42,902 nucleotides of DNA from Faecalicatena contorta (GCF_021531975.1 NZ_JAFBIY010000013.1:1-42902); one strand, 5' to 3'; counted from the stretch's first letter, positions 31,747-40,334 are shown. Numbers and translations: made by a program. Notes: generated by a model from the letters alone, not told the origin.

Positions 31747-32254
31747 AAGAATCGCACAGTTCCACAAAGTGAGCTTTGAACAGTTTAAAAAAGGATTTAC
31801 AGATACCTTTGGTCCGGTAGATAAGGAAGAAATCCAGGAAATCTATGAGGGAATAAAGTTGCCAAAGAGAGCGACGGCAGGTTCCGCAGGGTATGATTTT
31901 TTCGCTCCTGTTTCCATTTCTCTGAGACCGGGAAAAACGGTAAAGATACCAACAGGTATACGTGTTGAGATGCAGGACAATTGGGTGTTAAAGTGTTATC
32001 CCAGAAGTGGACTTGGGTTTAAATACCGCCTGCAGCTTAATAATACAGTAGGTATTATTGACAGCGATTATTTCTATTCGGATAACGAAGGACACATTTT
32101 TGCAAAGCTTACCAATGATACGAATGAGAATAAGCTGGTTGAGATCGAGGCCGGAACAGGATTTATGCAGGGGATATTCGTTGAATATGGAATTACAATG
32201 GACGACGATGTGACTACAGCCCGAAATGGCGGGTTTGGGAGTACTACAATATAA
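31739..32254 (+). CDS. dut: dUTP diphosphatase (trimeric dUTPase family)
   Basis: Dut splits dUTP to dUMP and pyrophosphate, keeping uracil out of DNA and feeding dTMP synthesis. All five motifs are present in the 171-residue protein: AGYDFFAP (50-57), PRSGLG (88-93), GIIDSDY (105-111), GTGFMQGIF (139-147) and the C-terminal arm RNGGFGSTT (162-170). An N-terminal extension of about 40 residues precedes motif 1, which makes it longer than the usual 140-150. The ATG overlaps nrdG by 8 bases after AGGAGAGG. Its place in the nrdDG operon joins dNTP production with dUTP clean-up. A dCTP deaminase-like activity is less likely because the motifs are dUTPase-like. Confidence 0.92.
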   Translation: MAKRIAQFHKVSFEQFKKGFTDTFGPVDKEEIQEIYEGIKLPKRATAGSAGYDFFAPVSISLRPGKTVKIPTGIRVEMQDNWVLKCYPRSGLGFKYRLQLNNTVGIIDSDYFYSDNEGHIFAKLTNDTNENKLVEIEAGTGFMQGIFVEYGITMDDDVTTARNGGFGSTTI

Positions 32255-32271
32255 AAGGCATAATGCCGGAA

Positions 32272-32303
32272 AAAGACAGCGTGATGATGCGCTGTCTTTT
32301 TTT
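32272..32303 (+). terminator. intrinsic terminator after dut
   Basis: AAAGACAGCG (32272-32281) pairs with CGCTGTCTTT (32290-32299), followed by further T up to 32303. Confidence 0.9.
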
Positions 32304-32364
32304 GCATATTCCCGGATAATTACGGGAACTCTACTTGTTGAAAAAGAAAAGTGGAGGAAGAAAA

Positions 32365-33726
32365 ATGCCGGAGATAAAAAAAGTTTCAGCGTCGAGAGAT
32401 GAAAATGTAAATTATATGAACCGAATGTTGCCGGTGCAGGATAGTTTTGACATCATACAAAGAGATATGTATATAGGCGGTCGTGTGGCTTCGTTCTATT
32501 TTATTGACGGGTTTACAAAGGATGAGGTGATGCTTAAAATCATGGATTCTATCGTAAAGGTGAAGGAAGAAGATATGCCGGCTGATGCTGTGGAATTTTC
32601 ACGTATGTGTATTCCATATGTGGAGGTGGATATTATTGGTGATTATGACCAGGTGTTCCGAAATGTTCTTTCTGGTGTGACATGTATGTTTATCGACGGA
32701 TATGATACATGTATCGCTATTGATTGTCGTACTTATCCGGCAAGAAGTGTGGAAGAGCCAGATAAGGATAAATCCCTTCGAGGTTCCAGAGATGGCTTTG
32801 TGGAAACGATTGTATTTAATACGGCAATGATGCGCAGGAGAATACGTGACAGGCATCTGATTATGAAGATGACAGAAGTAGGAGAAAGCTCCAGAACCGA
32901 TGTGGCAATTTGTTACATGGAGGACCGGGTAGACACCGAGCTTCTTCATACAGTGACAAGCCGTATTGAAAGTATACAGACAGATGATCTCAGAATGAAT
33001 CAGCAAAGCCTTGCAGAATGTCTGTTTAAACGGAAGTGGTACAATCCTTTTCCTAAATTTAAGTTTACAGAGCGCCCGGACACGGCGGCAGCCTGCCTGC
33101 TGGAGGGGAAAGTGGTTATTCTGGTAGATAATTCACCTTCTGCAATGATTCTGCCGACTTCCATTTTTGATATGATTGAGGAGGCAAACGACTACTATTT
33201 TCCAACACTTACGAATATATATTTAAAGGTGGCGAGAACCATCATTACGATTATGACTGTGTTTTTAACACCGCTTTTTCTGCTTTTTATGCAGAATCTG
33301 AACTGGCTGCCGGAAGTATTTGCATTTGTGGCAGTAAAAGACATTGTAAATATTCCACTGATCTTTCAACTTTTGATACTGGAGATCGCAATTGATGGTC
33401 TGCGGCTTGCGGCACTGAACACACCGAGTATGTTAAGTACACCACTCAGTGTTATTGCCGGTCTTGTCATGGGTGAATTCTCCGTAAATTCCGGATGGTT
33501 TAACTCAGAAGTAATGCTTTATATGGCTTTTGTTGCGGTTGCAAATTATACGCAGCCCAATTTTGAACTTGGTTATGCATTGAAATTTATGCGTCTCCAG
33601 CTTCTGATCCTGACGGCATTATTTAACTGGGCGGGATTTGCGGCAGGATGTCTGATTGTCATCCTTTCTCTTTGTTTTAATAAGACATTATCGGGAAGAA
33701 ACTATCTGAATGTGAAATTAAATTAG
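32365..33726 (+). CDS. GerA-family spore germination protein, solitary (SpoVAF-like)
   Basis: The 453-residue protein belongs to the GerA/SpoVAF family, inner-membrane subunits of spore germinant receptors. A soluble N-terminal part (1-275) contains GRVASFYFIDGFTKDE and VDTELLHTVTSRIESIQTD; the C-terminal part has about five membrane segments, preceded by EEANDYYFPTLTNIYLKVART, a family hallmark. GTGGAGG lies 7 bases before ATG 32365. GerA proteins normally sit in gerABC operons, but no gerB or gerC is here, which is more like SpoVAF or an orphan subunit. It supports a spore-forming host, in line with sigH. Whether it senses a germinant is not known. Confidence 0.9.
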   Translation: MPEIKKVSASRDENVNYMNRMLPVQDSFDIIQRDMYIGGRVASFYFIDGFTKDEVMLKIMDSIVKVKEEDMPADAVEFSRMCIPYVEVDIIGDYDQVFRNVLSGVTCMFIDGYDTCIAIDCRTYPARSVEEPDKDKSLRGSRDGFVETIVFNTAMMRRRIRDRHLIMKMTEVGESSRTDVAICYMEDRVDTELLHTVTSRIESIQTDDLRMNQQSLAECLFKRKWYNPFPKFKFTERPDTAAACLLEGKVVILVDNSPSAMILPTSIFDMIEEANDYYFPTLTNIYLKVARTIITIMTVFLTPLFLLFMQNLNWLPEVFAFVAVKDIVNIPLIFQLLILEIAIDGLRLAALNTPSMLSTPLSVIAGLVMGEFSVNSGWFNSEVMLYMAFVAVANYTQPNFELGYALKFMRLQLLILTALFNWAGFAAGCLIVILSLCFNKTLSGRNYLNVKLN

Positions 33727-33730
33727 GCTC

Positions 33731-33758
33731 TTTACAATCCGGAACAAAGGTATATAAT
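33731..33758 (+). promoter_or_regulatory. promoter of the second MATE gene
   Basis: TTTACA (33731-33736) and TATAAT (33753-33758) are 16 bases apart, 27 bases before the start codon. Confidence 0.7.
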
Positions 33759-33785
33759 GGTATTCTAAAAGGAGGTTTCGGGTGT

Positions 33786-35135
33786 ATGGAGAAGAATGAT
33801 GAACGGCTGGGTACTGCTCCGCTGGGGAAGCTTATGGTATCAATGGCGCTTCCGGCGGTGGCGGCCCAACTTATTAATGTTTTGTATAATATAGTGGACA
33901 GGATATATATTGGACATATTGCCGGTTATGGTGATATTGCACTTACAGGTGTTGGTATCACTTTCCCGATTATTATGATAATCTCTGCATTTAGTGCATT
34001 TGCAGGAATGGGCGGTGCTCCGTTTGCATCTATTGCGCTTGGAAAAAAGGACTATAAGAGTGCGGAGCAGATTCTTGGTAATTCTGCCGGCTTGATTGTG
34101 ATCTTTTCCATAGTGCTTACCGCCTTTTTTTCTGTTTTTAAAACGCCGATATTATATGCTTTTGGAGCAAGCGATATGACGATTTCCTACGCAGAGAGCT
34201 ACATAAGTATTTATTTGATCGGTACTATTTTTGTCCAGGTGGCGCTGGGTATGAATACATTTATCAGTGGTCAGGGGGCGGCCAAAACAGCGATGCTCTC
34301 TGTACTGATCGGAGCAGTAATTAATATCTGTCTGGATCCGGTATTTATTTTTGGCTTTCATCTGGGGGTCAGAGGAGCGGCATTCGCAACAATTATTTCG
34401 CAGGCAATCAGTGCGGCGTGGGTGGTCAGGTTCCTGAGCTCTGAAAAAAGTGTGATACGTCTTCGTTTTTCTAATATGAGGTTACAAGGAACAATTGTAA
34501 AACAGATCGCGATGTTGGGTGTTTCACCATTTATTATGCAGAGTACAGAAAGTCTGGTCAGTATTACGCTGAATTCCGGACTGCAAAAATATGGCGGAGA
34601 TATGTATGTGGGAACGATGGCGATCATGATGAGTGTCATGCAGCTGATCATTATTCCGGTACAGGGTATTACCCAGGGAATACAGCCAATTATCAGCTAT
34701 AATTATGGAGCAGGTAATAAAGAACGAGTAAAGAAAACATTTTTACGACTGGTAATGGCAAGTCTGGCAGGAACATTGACGCTTGGTGGAATTGCTGTTC
34801 TGTCACCGGATGTATATGCAAGAATCTTTACGGGCAATGCAGAGCTTGCAAAGATGACGGCACAGGTAATGCCGGTGTTTTTCCTTGGAACTACGATATT
34901 CGGTATTCAGTCTGCGTGTCAGTCTACATTTATTGCATTGGGGCAGGCAAAGGTTTCTGTCTTTATTGCGCTTCTCAGAAAAATTATTCTGCTGATTCCG
35001 CTGGCAATCATTTTACCGAAATTTATGGGTGTCATGGGAATCTATCGCGCAGAGCCGATTGCAGACATTATATCAGTCACAGTTACAGGTATCCTGTTTT
35101 TTATTACATTTAGAAAGATTTTGCAGAGCATGTAG
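33786..35135 (+). CDS. MATE family efflux transporter
   Basis: This 449-residue transporter has the two six-helix halves of MATE proteins. It begins MEKNDERLGTAPLGKLMVSMALPAVAAQLINVLYNIVDRIYIGHI, typical of the MepA-like branch, and shows QGITQGIQPIISYNYGAGNKERV, a hallmark in the second half. AAAGGAGG precedes the ATG. MepA-type members export biocides and some antibiotics, but the substrate here is unknown. It differs clearly from the MATE at 5889-7241, so the two are not recent duplicates. It appears monocistronic, with degV starting 43 bases later after its own ribosome site. Confidence 0.92.
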   Translation: MEKNDERLGTAPLGKLMVSMALPAVAAQLINVLYNIVDRIYIGHIAGYGDIALTGVGITFPIIMIISAFSAFAGMGGAPFASIALGKKDYKSAEQILGNSAGLIVIFSIVLTAFFSVFKTPILYAFGASDMTISYAESYISIYLIGTIFVQVALGMNTFISGQGAAKTAMLSVLIGAVINICLDPVFIFGFHLGVRGAAFATIISQAISAAWVVRFLSSEKSVIRLRFSNMRLQGTIVKQIAMLGVSPFIMQSTESLVSITLNSGLQKYGGDMYVGTMAIMMSVMQLIIIPVQGITQGIQPIISYNYGAGNKERVKKTFLRLVMASLAGTLTLGGIAVLSPDVYARIFTGNAELAKMTAQVMPVFFLGTTIFGIQSACQSTFIALGQAKVSVFIALLRKIILLIPLAIILPKFMGVMGIYRAEPIADIISVTVTGILFFITFRKILQSM

Positions 35136-35178
35136 AAACATGTTAAAATAGATATATGGAATAAGGAGGGTGATATAT

Positions 35179-36042
35179 ATGAGTAATTATGTAATCACAG
35201 CAAACAGTACAGTTGATTTACCAAAAGAATGGCTGGAAGAAAGAGGAGTTCCGATTATTCCTTTAAAGTATACGATTGACGGAGAAACCTATAAGGATAT
35301 GTACGGACTCTCAGCTAAAGAGTTTTTCAAAAAGCTCAGAGATGGTAAGATGGCAGTCACCTCACAGGTAAATCCGGAAGAAGCAAAAGAAGCGCTGGAA
35401 CCTTTTTTGAAGGAGGGAAAGGATGTATTACATCTTGGATTTTCTTCGGCGCTCAGTGGAACATATAACAGCATGCGACTTGCAGCAGAAGAACTTATGG
35501 AAGAATATCCAGACAGAAAGGTTATCGTAATTGATACACTTTGTGCCTGCCTGGGAGAAGGTCTCCTTTTGTATTATGCTCTGAAAATGCAGAAGGAAGG
35601 GAAAACAATAGATGAAGTCGCAAAATGGGCAGAGGAAAATAAACTCCATGTCTGCCATAACGTAACAATCGATGATCTGGATCATCTGCAGAGAGGTGGA
35701 CGCATTTCAAAAACGACAGCTGTTGTTGGTACAATGCTGCAGATGAAGCCTATGATTCATATGGCAGACGATGGAAGTCTGCAGGTCATTGGAAAAGAGC
35801 GGGGACGGAAGAAATCTCTGAACAAAATTGTTGATAAAGCAGTTAGTCAGTCTAAAGGCTGGGCAAATGATATCATCATGATCACGCATGGTGACTGTGT
35901 TGAAGATGCAGAGTACGTAGCAGGACTTGTGCGGGAGAAAATGGGAATTGATAATATTCTGATCAATAATATTGGTACGGTAATCGGAAGTCATACTGGT
36001 CCGGGAGTTGTGGCTGTTTTCTGCCTGGGTGATAAGAGATAA
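35179..36042 (+). CDS. DegV family fatty-acid-binding protein
   Basis: DegV proteins bind fatty acids; in Firmicutes related FakB proteins present them to the FakA kinase. The 287-residue product has family blocks ITANSTVDLP near the start, GFSSALSGTYNSMRLAAEEL (about 97-116), DTLCACLGEGLL and HVCHNVTIDDLDHLQRGGRISKTTAVVGTMLQMKPMI, the last typical of lipid-binding DegV. I chose ATG 35179 because AAGGAGG (35163-35169) is 9 bases before it; a GTG at 35170 would sit too close. No fakA is nearby. It is followed 27 bases later by the B3/4 gene, probably in the same transcript. Confidence 0.93.
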   Translation: MSNYVITANSTVDLPKEWLEERGVPIIPLKYTIDGETYKDMYGLSAKEFFKKLRDGKMAVTSQVNPEEAKEALEPFLKEGKDVLHLGFSSALSGTYNSMRLAAEELMEEYPDRKVIVIDTLCACLGEGLLLYYALKMQKEGKTIDEVAKWAEENKLHVCHNVTIDDLDHLQRGGRISKTTAVVGTMLQMKPMIHMADDGSLQVIGKERGRKKSLNKIVDKAVSQSKGWANDIIMITHGDCVEDAEYVAGLVREKMGIDNILINNIGTVIGSHTGPGVVAVFCLGDKR

Positions 36043-36069
36043 AGGTATGTGTGATAAAGGAGCAGACGG

Positions 36070-36735
36070 ATGAGAAAGCATTTGAACATTGATCCAGAGA
36101 TGAAAGCTCTGTGCCCATCTGTGAGAGTCGGATGTATGCAGTATAAAGTAAATGTAGAAAAGAAAAATGAAGAGATGTGGAAGTATCTGAAAAAAGATAT
36201 TTTCAGGAAAACAAAAGATGCAATCTTTGACTATGGAATAAATAATATTCCTAATATTAAAGAATCCCGGGCAGCCTATAAAGCATTTGGAAAAGATCCA
36301 AGCCGCTACCGCGTATCCTCTGAGGCCCTTATCCGAAGAATAGGCCAGGGAAAGGGTCTTTACGAAGTAAATACAGTTGTAGATGTAAATAATCTCATTT
36401 CTATTCAATCCGGATTCTCCGTAGGTTCATATGATGTCTCTGATATTGCAGATGAGCTTGTTTTCCGCATAGGAAGAGCAGGAGAGACATATAAGGGAAT
36501 CGGAAAAGAAGAGATAAACATAGAGAACCTTCCGGTACTTGCAGATGAAAAAGGTGCGATCGGAAGCTCTACAAGTGACTCGGAAAGAGCGATGATCACA
36601 GAAAAGACAGAAGAAGTACTTACATTGATTTACTCCTTTTCCGATAATGAAGATTTGGAAAAAGCACTCGAATATGGCAGAAAATATATGGAAAAATATG
36701 CCGGAGCAGAAGAGATGGATTGGTGGATTATATAA
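36070..36735 (+). CDS. B3/4 domain protein (free-standing, tRNA synthetase-like)
   Basis: The 221-residue protein consists mainly of a B3/4 domain, the fold used for editing and tRNA binding in the beta subunit of phenylalanyl-tRNA synthetase. Typical stretches are SRAAYKAFGKDPSRYRVSSEALIRRIGQGKGLYEVNTVVDVNNLISIQSGFSVGSYD (about 75-132) and IGSSTSDSERAMITEKTEEVL. Free-standing versions are widespread; some may clear mischarged tRNAs, but this one is untested. AAAGGAG precedes the ATG. Repeat A2 begins at the stop codon. It converges with the MFS gene across the repeat block. Confidence 0.9.
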   Translation: MRKHLNIDPEMKALCPSVRVGCMQYKVNVEKKNEEMWKYLKKDIFRKTKDAIFDYGINNIPNIKESRAAYKAFGKDPSRYRVSSEALIRRIGQGKGLYEVNTVVDVNNLISIQSGFSVGSYDVSDIADELVFRIGRAGETYKGIGKEEINIENLPVLADEKGAIGSSTSDSERAMITEKTEEVLTLIYSFSDNEDLEKALEYGRKYMEKYAGAEEMDWWII

Positions 36736-37041
36736 GAATTTGGTTCAGTGATTTTATCTGAGGCAGAACAGTGATGCGAGACAGCTGAACTTTGAAAAAC
36801 GAACCAGTCGCTGACAAACGGTAAACATCAAAAGCTGATATAACATTCGTAACCGAGTATATTCGCCGGGAACTCCTGATGAGTTCCGCGTCTCAGATAC
36901 TCTTTCGCCTTGTATGGGAAATACAAGGCGAATACGAAGTTATATCAGCTTTTTCTGCAACCGTTTGTAACGCTCTTCCACGTTTCCCCAAGCCCTGCTG
37001 TCTCGCGTCACTTGTAATGTCTCAGCCAAAATACTGAAACC
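36736..37041 (+). repeat. long-hairpin repeat A, copy 2
   Basis: This 306-base element starts directly after the TAA of the B3/4 gene, with GAATTTGGTTCAGTG. It has the same arms and core as A1 and A3: inward order TTCAGT, CTGAG, GCGAGACAGC, AAACG, AAAGCTGATATAAC on both sides, with the GGAACTC/GAGTTCC and CGCCTTGTAT/ATACAAGGCG hairpins at the centre. No coding frame fits. It is followed by a spacer and then repeat B2 in minus orientation. Confidence 0.88.
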
Positions 37042-37341
37042 GCATCGTAAAAGTAATTCCACCACGTTATCGGCGCGATAATAAGCTCTTTTTCATTCCC
37101 TGAGAGCGAAAAAGAAAATATGTACTGACTTTTTTTAGAACCAAATCATTTCCTCAGAGACAAAATCCTAAAATGGAATGAGTTTTCAACAAATCATTTC
37201 ATTCAAATATGGATTTTTTCTCTTGGAAGCTGACTTCGACTTCTCAAAATTCATTACAATTCTTTACTTTTACATATAGAAGCTGAATAGACCAGATACA
37301 TAACATGTTTTGCCAATAAACTGAGGCGCTCAATTTTACCC
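37042..37341. other. gene-free spacer between repeats A2 and B2
   Basis: No gene, promoter pair or known RNA was recognised. AAATCATTTC occurs twice (near 37143 and 37191). The last 40 bases before B2 resemble the spacer of the other composite (TTGGCAAAACATGTTATG on the minus strand, then CCGGGTAAAATTG next to the repeat), while the remaining 200 or so bases have no counterpart there. Confidence 0.6.
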
Positions 37342-37568
37342 GGAATTTCCAGTACAGTAAATGGTAGCAGTTGATATATTTCTATATGGTGACGGTAAGC
37401 GGAAGTCCTGGAAAATCCAGCCCGAAGCTGTTAGAGCCAGAACAACAGACAATTCGTTCACTGTCTGTTGTTCTGGCTCTTATAGATTCGTGGCTTAGTT
37501 GTAAGGACGGACGCATCGGAGACATATAGAAATATATCATCTGCGTACCACTTACTATACCAAATTCC
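37342..37568 (-). repeat. long-hairpin repeat B, copy 2 (minus orientation)
   Basis: This is the reverse complement of B1 with few changes. The central 19-pair stem AGAGCCAGAACAACAGACA and the outer arm GTATAGTAAGTGGTACGCAG are intact. On the minus strand it follows the MFS gene stop codon after 4 bases with the same GATAGGAATTT border that overlaps the purA stop at B1. Confidence 0.86.
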
Positions 37569-37572
37569 TATC

Positions 37573-38802
37573 TTACACCTTTTCCGCTTTGCAAAACAGT
37601 ACAAATCCAATAAAGAACATAATTGCGAGAGATCCGACTCCGGCGCTTGTGCTTCCAGTCATCTGGCTGATGAACGATACGAGGAAAGTGCCAAAGAAAG
37701 CGGCTCCTTTTCCGCAAATATCCATAATACCAAAATATTCTCCAGATTTGTCAGCCGGAATGATTTTGGCGAAATAAGAACGGGATAAAGCCTGTATAGC
37801 TCCCTGGAACATTCCGACCAGAACAGCAAGCATCCAGAAATCCAACTGTGAATCAAGCCAGATCGCATATATAGCAATGCCACAGTATGCGGCGATACAG
37901 ATACGAATCAGGGTTGCAGAATTAAATTTCTTGGAAAATCTGCCGAAAATCAGTGCACATGGGAAAGCAACAACCTGAGTCAGCAGAAGCGCAAGCAGAA
38001 GTCCCGTACTGTCAAGTCCGAGTGATTGTCCGTACGCGGTCGCCATATCAATGATTGTATATACACCATCAATATAAAAGAAGAATGCAAGAAGGAAGAA
38101 AAGAATCTTCTTTTGTTTTGCAATTTCTTTTATTGTTTTAAGGAGACGAGAGAAACTTGTGCTTACAACATGACTTCCGTGTTCTACATAGTAAAGTTGT
38201 TTATAATTTTTGAGAAGAGGAAGAGATGTAACAAGCCACCATGCAGCTGTGATGGCAAAAGCAATCATCATGGCTGTAGCCATGGGCATTCCGAATTTGT
38301 CGGCATTTAGCACAATAAGTAAAGAAATAATAAAAGGAATACAACTTCCTATATATCCCCATGCATAACCGTTGGAAGATACCGTGTCCATTCGTTCTTC
38401 AGTTGTAATGTCTGTAAGCATTGAGTCATAGAAAATGAGACTTACAGAATAAGCGGTTTTTGCAATGACAAATACAATAAGAAAAACAAGCCAGGATGAT
38501 GATACGCCCAGACATAAGCAGGCAATAACACCGATGATAAGGGAAGCACAAAATAGTTTTTTCTTGAAATTCTTATTATCTGCAATGCTGCCAAGTACCG
38601 GACCAAGAGCCGCTACAATTAATGTGGAGATGGAAATAGCGTAACCCCAGTATGCAAGATAATCAGAAGAAGCAAGCTTTGCGGAATCCGCCAGATAATT
38701 AAAATAAATTGGCAGAATAGTGGAAACGAGCAGTACAAATGCAGAATTTCCGACGTCATACAAGATCCATTGTTTTTCTAAAGAAGTTAGTTTTGATTTC
38801 AT
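37573..38802 (-). CDS. MFS transporter, UMF1/Atg22-like family
   Basis: The 409-residue membrane protein has 12 likely helices and belongs to the UMF1/Atg22-like branch of the major facilitator superfamily, whose eukaryotic members export amino acids from vacuoles. The start LTSLEKQWILYDVGNSAFVLLVSTILPIYFNYLA and RIIPADKSGEYFGIMDICGKGAAFFGTFLVS near the end are typical of the family. AAAAGGA precedes the ATG on the minus strand. It is the second gene of a minus-strand pair, 42 bases after the phospholipase-like gene. Substrate unknown. Its transcript would run into repeat B2. Confidence 0.9.
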   Translation of the reverse strand: MKSKLTSLEKQWILYDVGNSAFVLLVSTILPIYFNYLADSAKLASSDYLAYWGYAISISTLIVAALGPVLGSIADNKNFKKKLFCASLIIGVIACLCLGVSSSWLVFLIVFVIAKTAYSVSLIFYDSMLTDITTEERMDTVSSNGYAWGYIGSCIPFIISLLIVLNADKFGMPMATAMMIAFAITAAWWLVTSLPLLKNYKQLYYVEHGSHVVSTSFSRLLKTIKEIAKQKKILFFLLAFFFYIDGVYTIIDMATAYGQSLGLDSTGLLLALLLTQVVAFPCALIFGRFSKKFNSATLIRICIAAYCGIAIYAIWLDSQLDFWMLAVLVGMFQGAIQALSRSYFAKIIPADKSGEYFGIMDICGKGAAFFGTFLVSFISQMTGSTSAGVGSLAIMFFIGFVLFCKAEKV

Positions 38803-38844
38803 ATTTTTGTCCTTTTCTATTTAATTCTTAACATTTAATAAATA

Positions 38845-39669
38845 TTATGCAATAAATAACAGCTGCCAGTTTTCGCCGGCACCGAAAGTCTTCTGGAAAC
38901 GTGGTGACAGAGGCACATCGTGTTCCAGTACATTGGAATATTGTTGAATCAACGATACTGCAACAGTAACAGCTTCTGTATACATCTTGTCCAGCAGACC
39001 ACAGTAGTCTTCGCATCTGGGATCGGGTTCCGGTTTCATTATCAGCCCTTGCATAGAATCATAATGTCCACTTATTTTAAGACCGGTATAAAGAATATTT
39101 CGTTTAAAGCTGCTGGAAGCATGAAGCAGTTTGTGACAACGAATCATTCCCTGGAGAGAAGCAAAAATATCAGCTTCAGAGAGGTTTTCAAAACAACTGG
39201 AAATTACTTTGCTGTTGTCATGACTGGCATGAATATGCTGGATTGGAATATATGAAGCTGGCTCTATATGGTCTTTTAACATAAAATAACGCTCCAGCTC
39301 TGTCTCTATTTCGTTATGACTTAATTTACTTAAATCGATCATCTTTTCGACATAAGGATGACAGGTGCTGTCCAGAGAAAAGTGACAGATAAATCCAAAT
39401 AAATAGGCTTTTAGTGCATCCTTTTGTTCGCTGTTGCGCCAGATGGCTGCAGTTTTTTCGAAAAAAGATGCTGCCGGAATGTCATGCATGGCATAGCCAG
39501 TCTTATTGATTTCATTTGAAGATAAAGGATGATAATAAAATAAAATGTCAGGCCCGTGAAGACCTATATCAAAAAGTTCATGATGTTTTTCGATGGTTTT
39601 TTTATATAGATATGGAAGACAAGTTTCCACTTCTTTTCCAAAACGATAGTGTGCGTATGCTGCTGGCAT
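38845..39669 (-). CDS. zinc-dependent phospholipase C-like protein
   Basis: The 274-residue protein resembles the zinc-dependent phospholipase C (plcC/S1-P1 nuclease fold) proteins. Histidines and acidic residues that could form the trinuclear zinc site are visible: PAAYAHYRFG at the start, DIGLHGPDILFYYHP, GYAMHDIPAASFF and GFICHFSLDSTCHPYVE. There is no signal peptide, so it appears to be intracellular, unlike secreted toxins. AAAGGGG lies before the ATG. It is co-oriented with the MFS gene downstream. The real substrate (lipid or nucleic acid) is unknown. Confidence 0.87.
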   Translation of the reverse strand: MPAAYAHYRFGKEVETCLPYLYKKTIEKHHELFDIGLHGPDILFYYHPLSSNEINKTGYAMHDIPAASFFEKTAAIWRNSEQKDALKAYLFGFICHFSLDSTCHPYVEKMIDLSKLSHNEIETELERYFMLKDHIEPASYIPIQHIHASHDNSKVISSCFENLSEADIFASLQGMIRCHKLLHASSSFKRNILYTGLKISGHYDSMQGLIMKPEPDPRCEDYCGLLDKMYTEAVTVAVSLIQQYSNVLEHDVPLSPRFQKTFGAGENWQLLFIA

Positions 39670-39794
39670 AACATAAGACCCCTTTCAAAACAAATACTCA
39701 ATTTATTATCTCACAATAAAAGAAAATAGGCTAGAACTTTTCGAGATTTTTATATAATATAGAAGTGCAAAGATAGCGAATGGAGGTTATGGTC

Positions 39795-40334
39795 ATGAAA
39801 GTTTTAATAGTAGTAGATATGCAGAATGATTTTATTGATGGTTCTCTTGGAACGAAAGAAGCGCAGGCAATTGTGCCTAAAGTAGTAGAAAAAATAAAAG
39901 GATTTGATGGAAAGATTATATATACCCGAGATACACATGAAGAAAATTATCTGGAAACAGAAGAAGGAAAGAATCTTCCGGTGTTGCATTGTATCAGAGG
40001 TACATCCGGATGGGAGCTGCATCCTGAAATAGCTGCCATGCATCCGGAGAATATTGTAAATAAGCCGACATTTGGTAGTATCGACCTGGCATATAAGCTG
40101 AAAGAATACATGATGGATCAGGCTGTTTTAAACGAAAATCTGATCGAATCGGTTACACTTGTCGGTCTTTGCACGGATATATGCGTATTGTCCAATGCGA
40201 TGCTTCTCAAAGCCTTTGTTCCGGAAATTCCGATTACGGTAGATGCTTCCTGCTGTGCAGGTGTAACACCCGAAAGCCATAGAAATGCATTAGAAGCCAT
40301 GAAGATGTGTCAGATTAAAGTGGTAAATTATTAA
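39795..40334 (+). CDS. cysteine hydrolase, isochorismatase/nicotinamidase family
   Basis: The 179-residue protein is an isochorismatase-fold hydrolase. The catalytic triad is visible: Asp8 in VVDMQNDF, Lys90 in NKPTFGS and Cys130 in TDICVLSNA. In Lachnospiraceae such proteins are often nicotinamidase-like, turning nicotinamide into nicotinate, but the exact substrate cannot be fixed from sequence. I chose ATG 39795 because ATGGAGG (39780-39786) lies 8 bases before it; the earlier ATG codons at 39780 and 39789 overlap that site. It ends 2 bases before the REP-like palindrome and converges on luxS. Confidence 0.92.
   Translation: MKVLIVVDMQNDFIDGSLGTKEAQAIVPKVVEKIKGFDGKIIYTRDTHEENYLETEEGKNLPVLHCIRGTSGWELHPEIAAMHPENIVNKPTFGSIDLAYKLKEYMMDQAVLNENLIESVTLVGLCTDICVLSNAMLLKAFVPEIPITVDASCCAGVTPESHRNALEAMKMCQIKVVNY

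Noticed and set aside
32304-32330. Forespore sigma-G promoter for the gerA-type gene (GCATA near 32304)
   Set aside because: The -35-like string is present, but the -10 match at the right distance is poor, and a small TTCCCG/CGGGAA hairpin lies between. Not strong enough to call.
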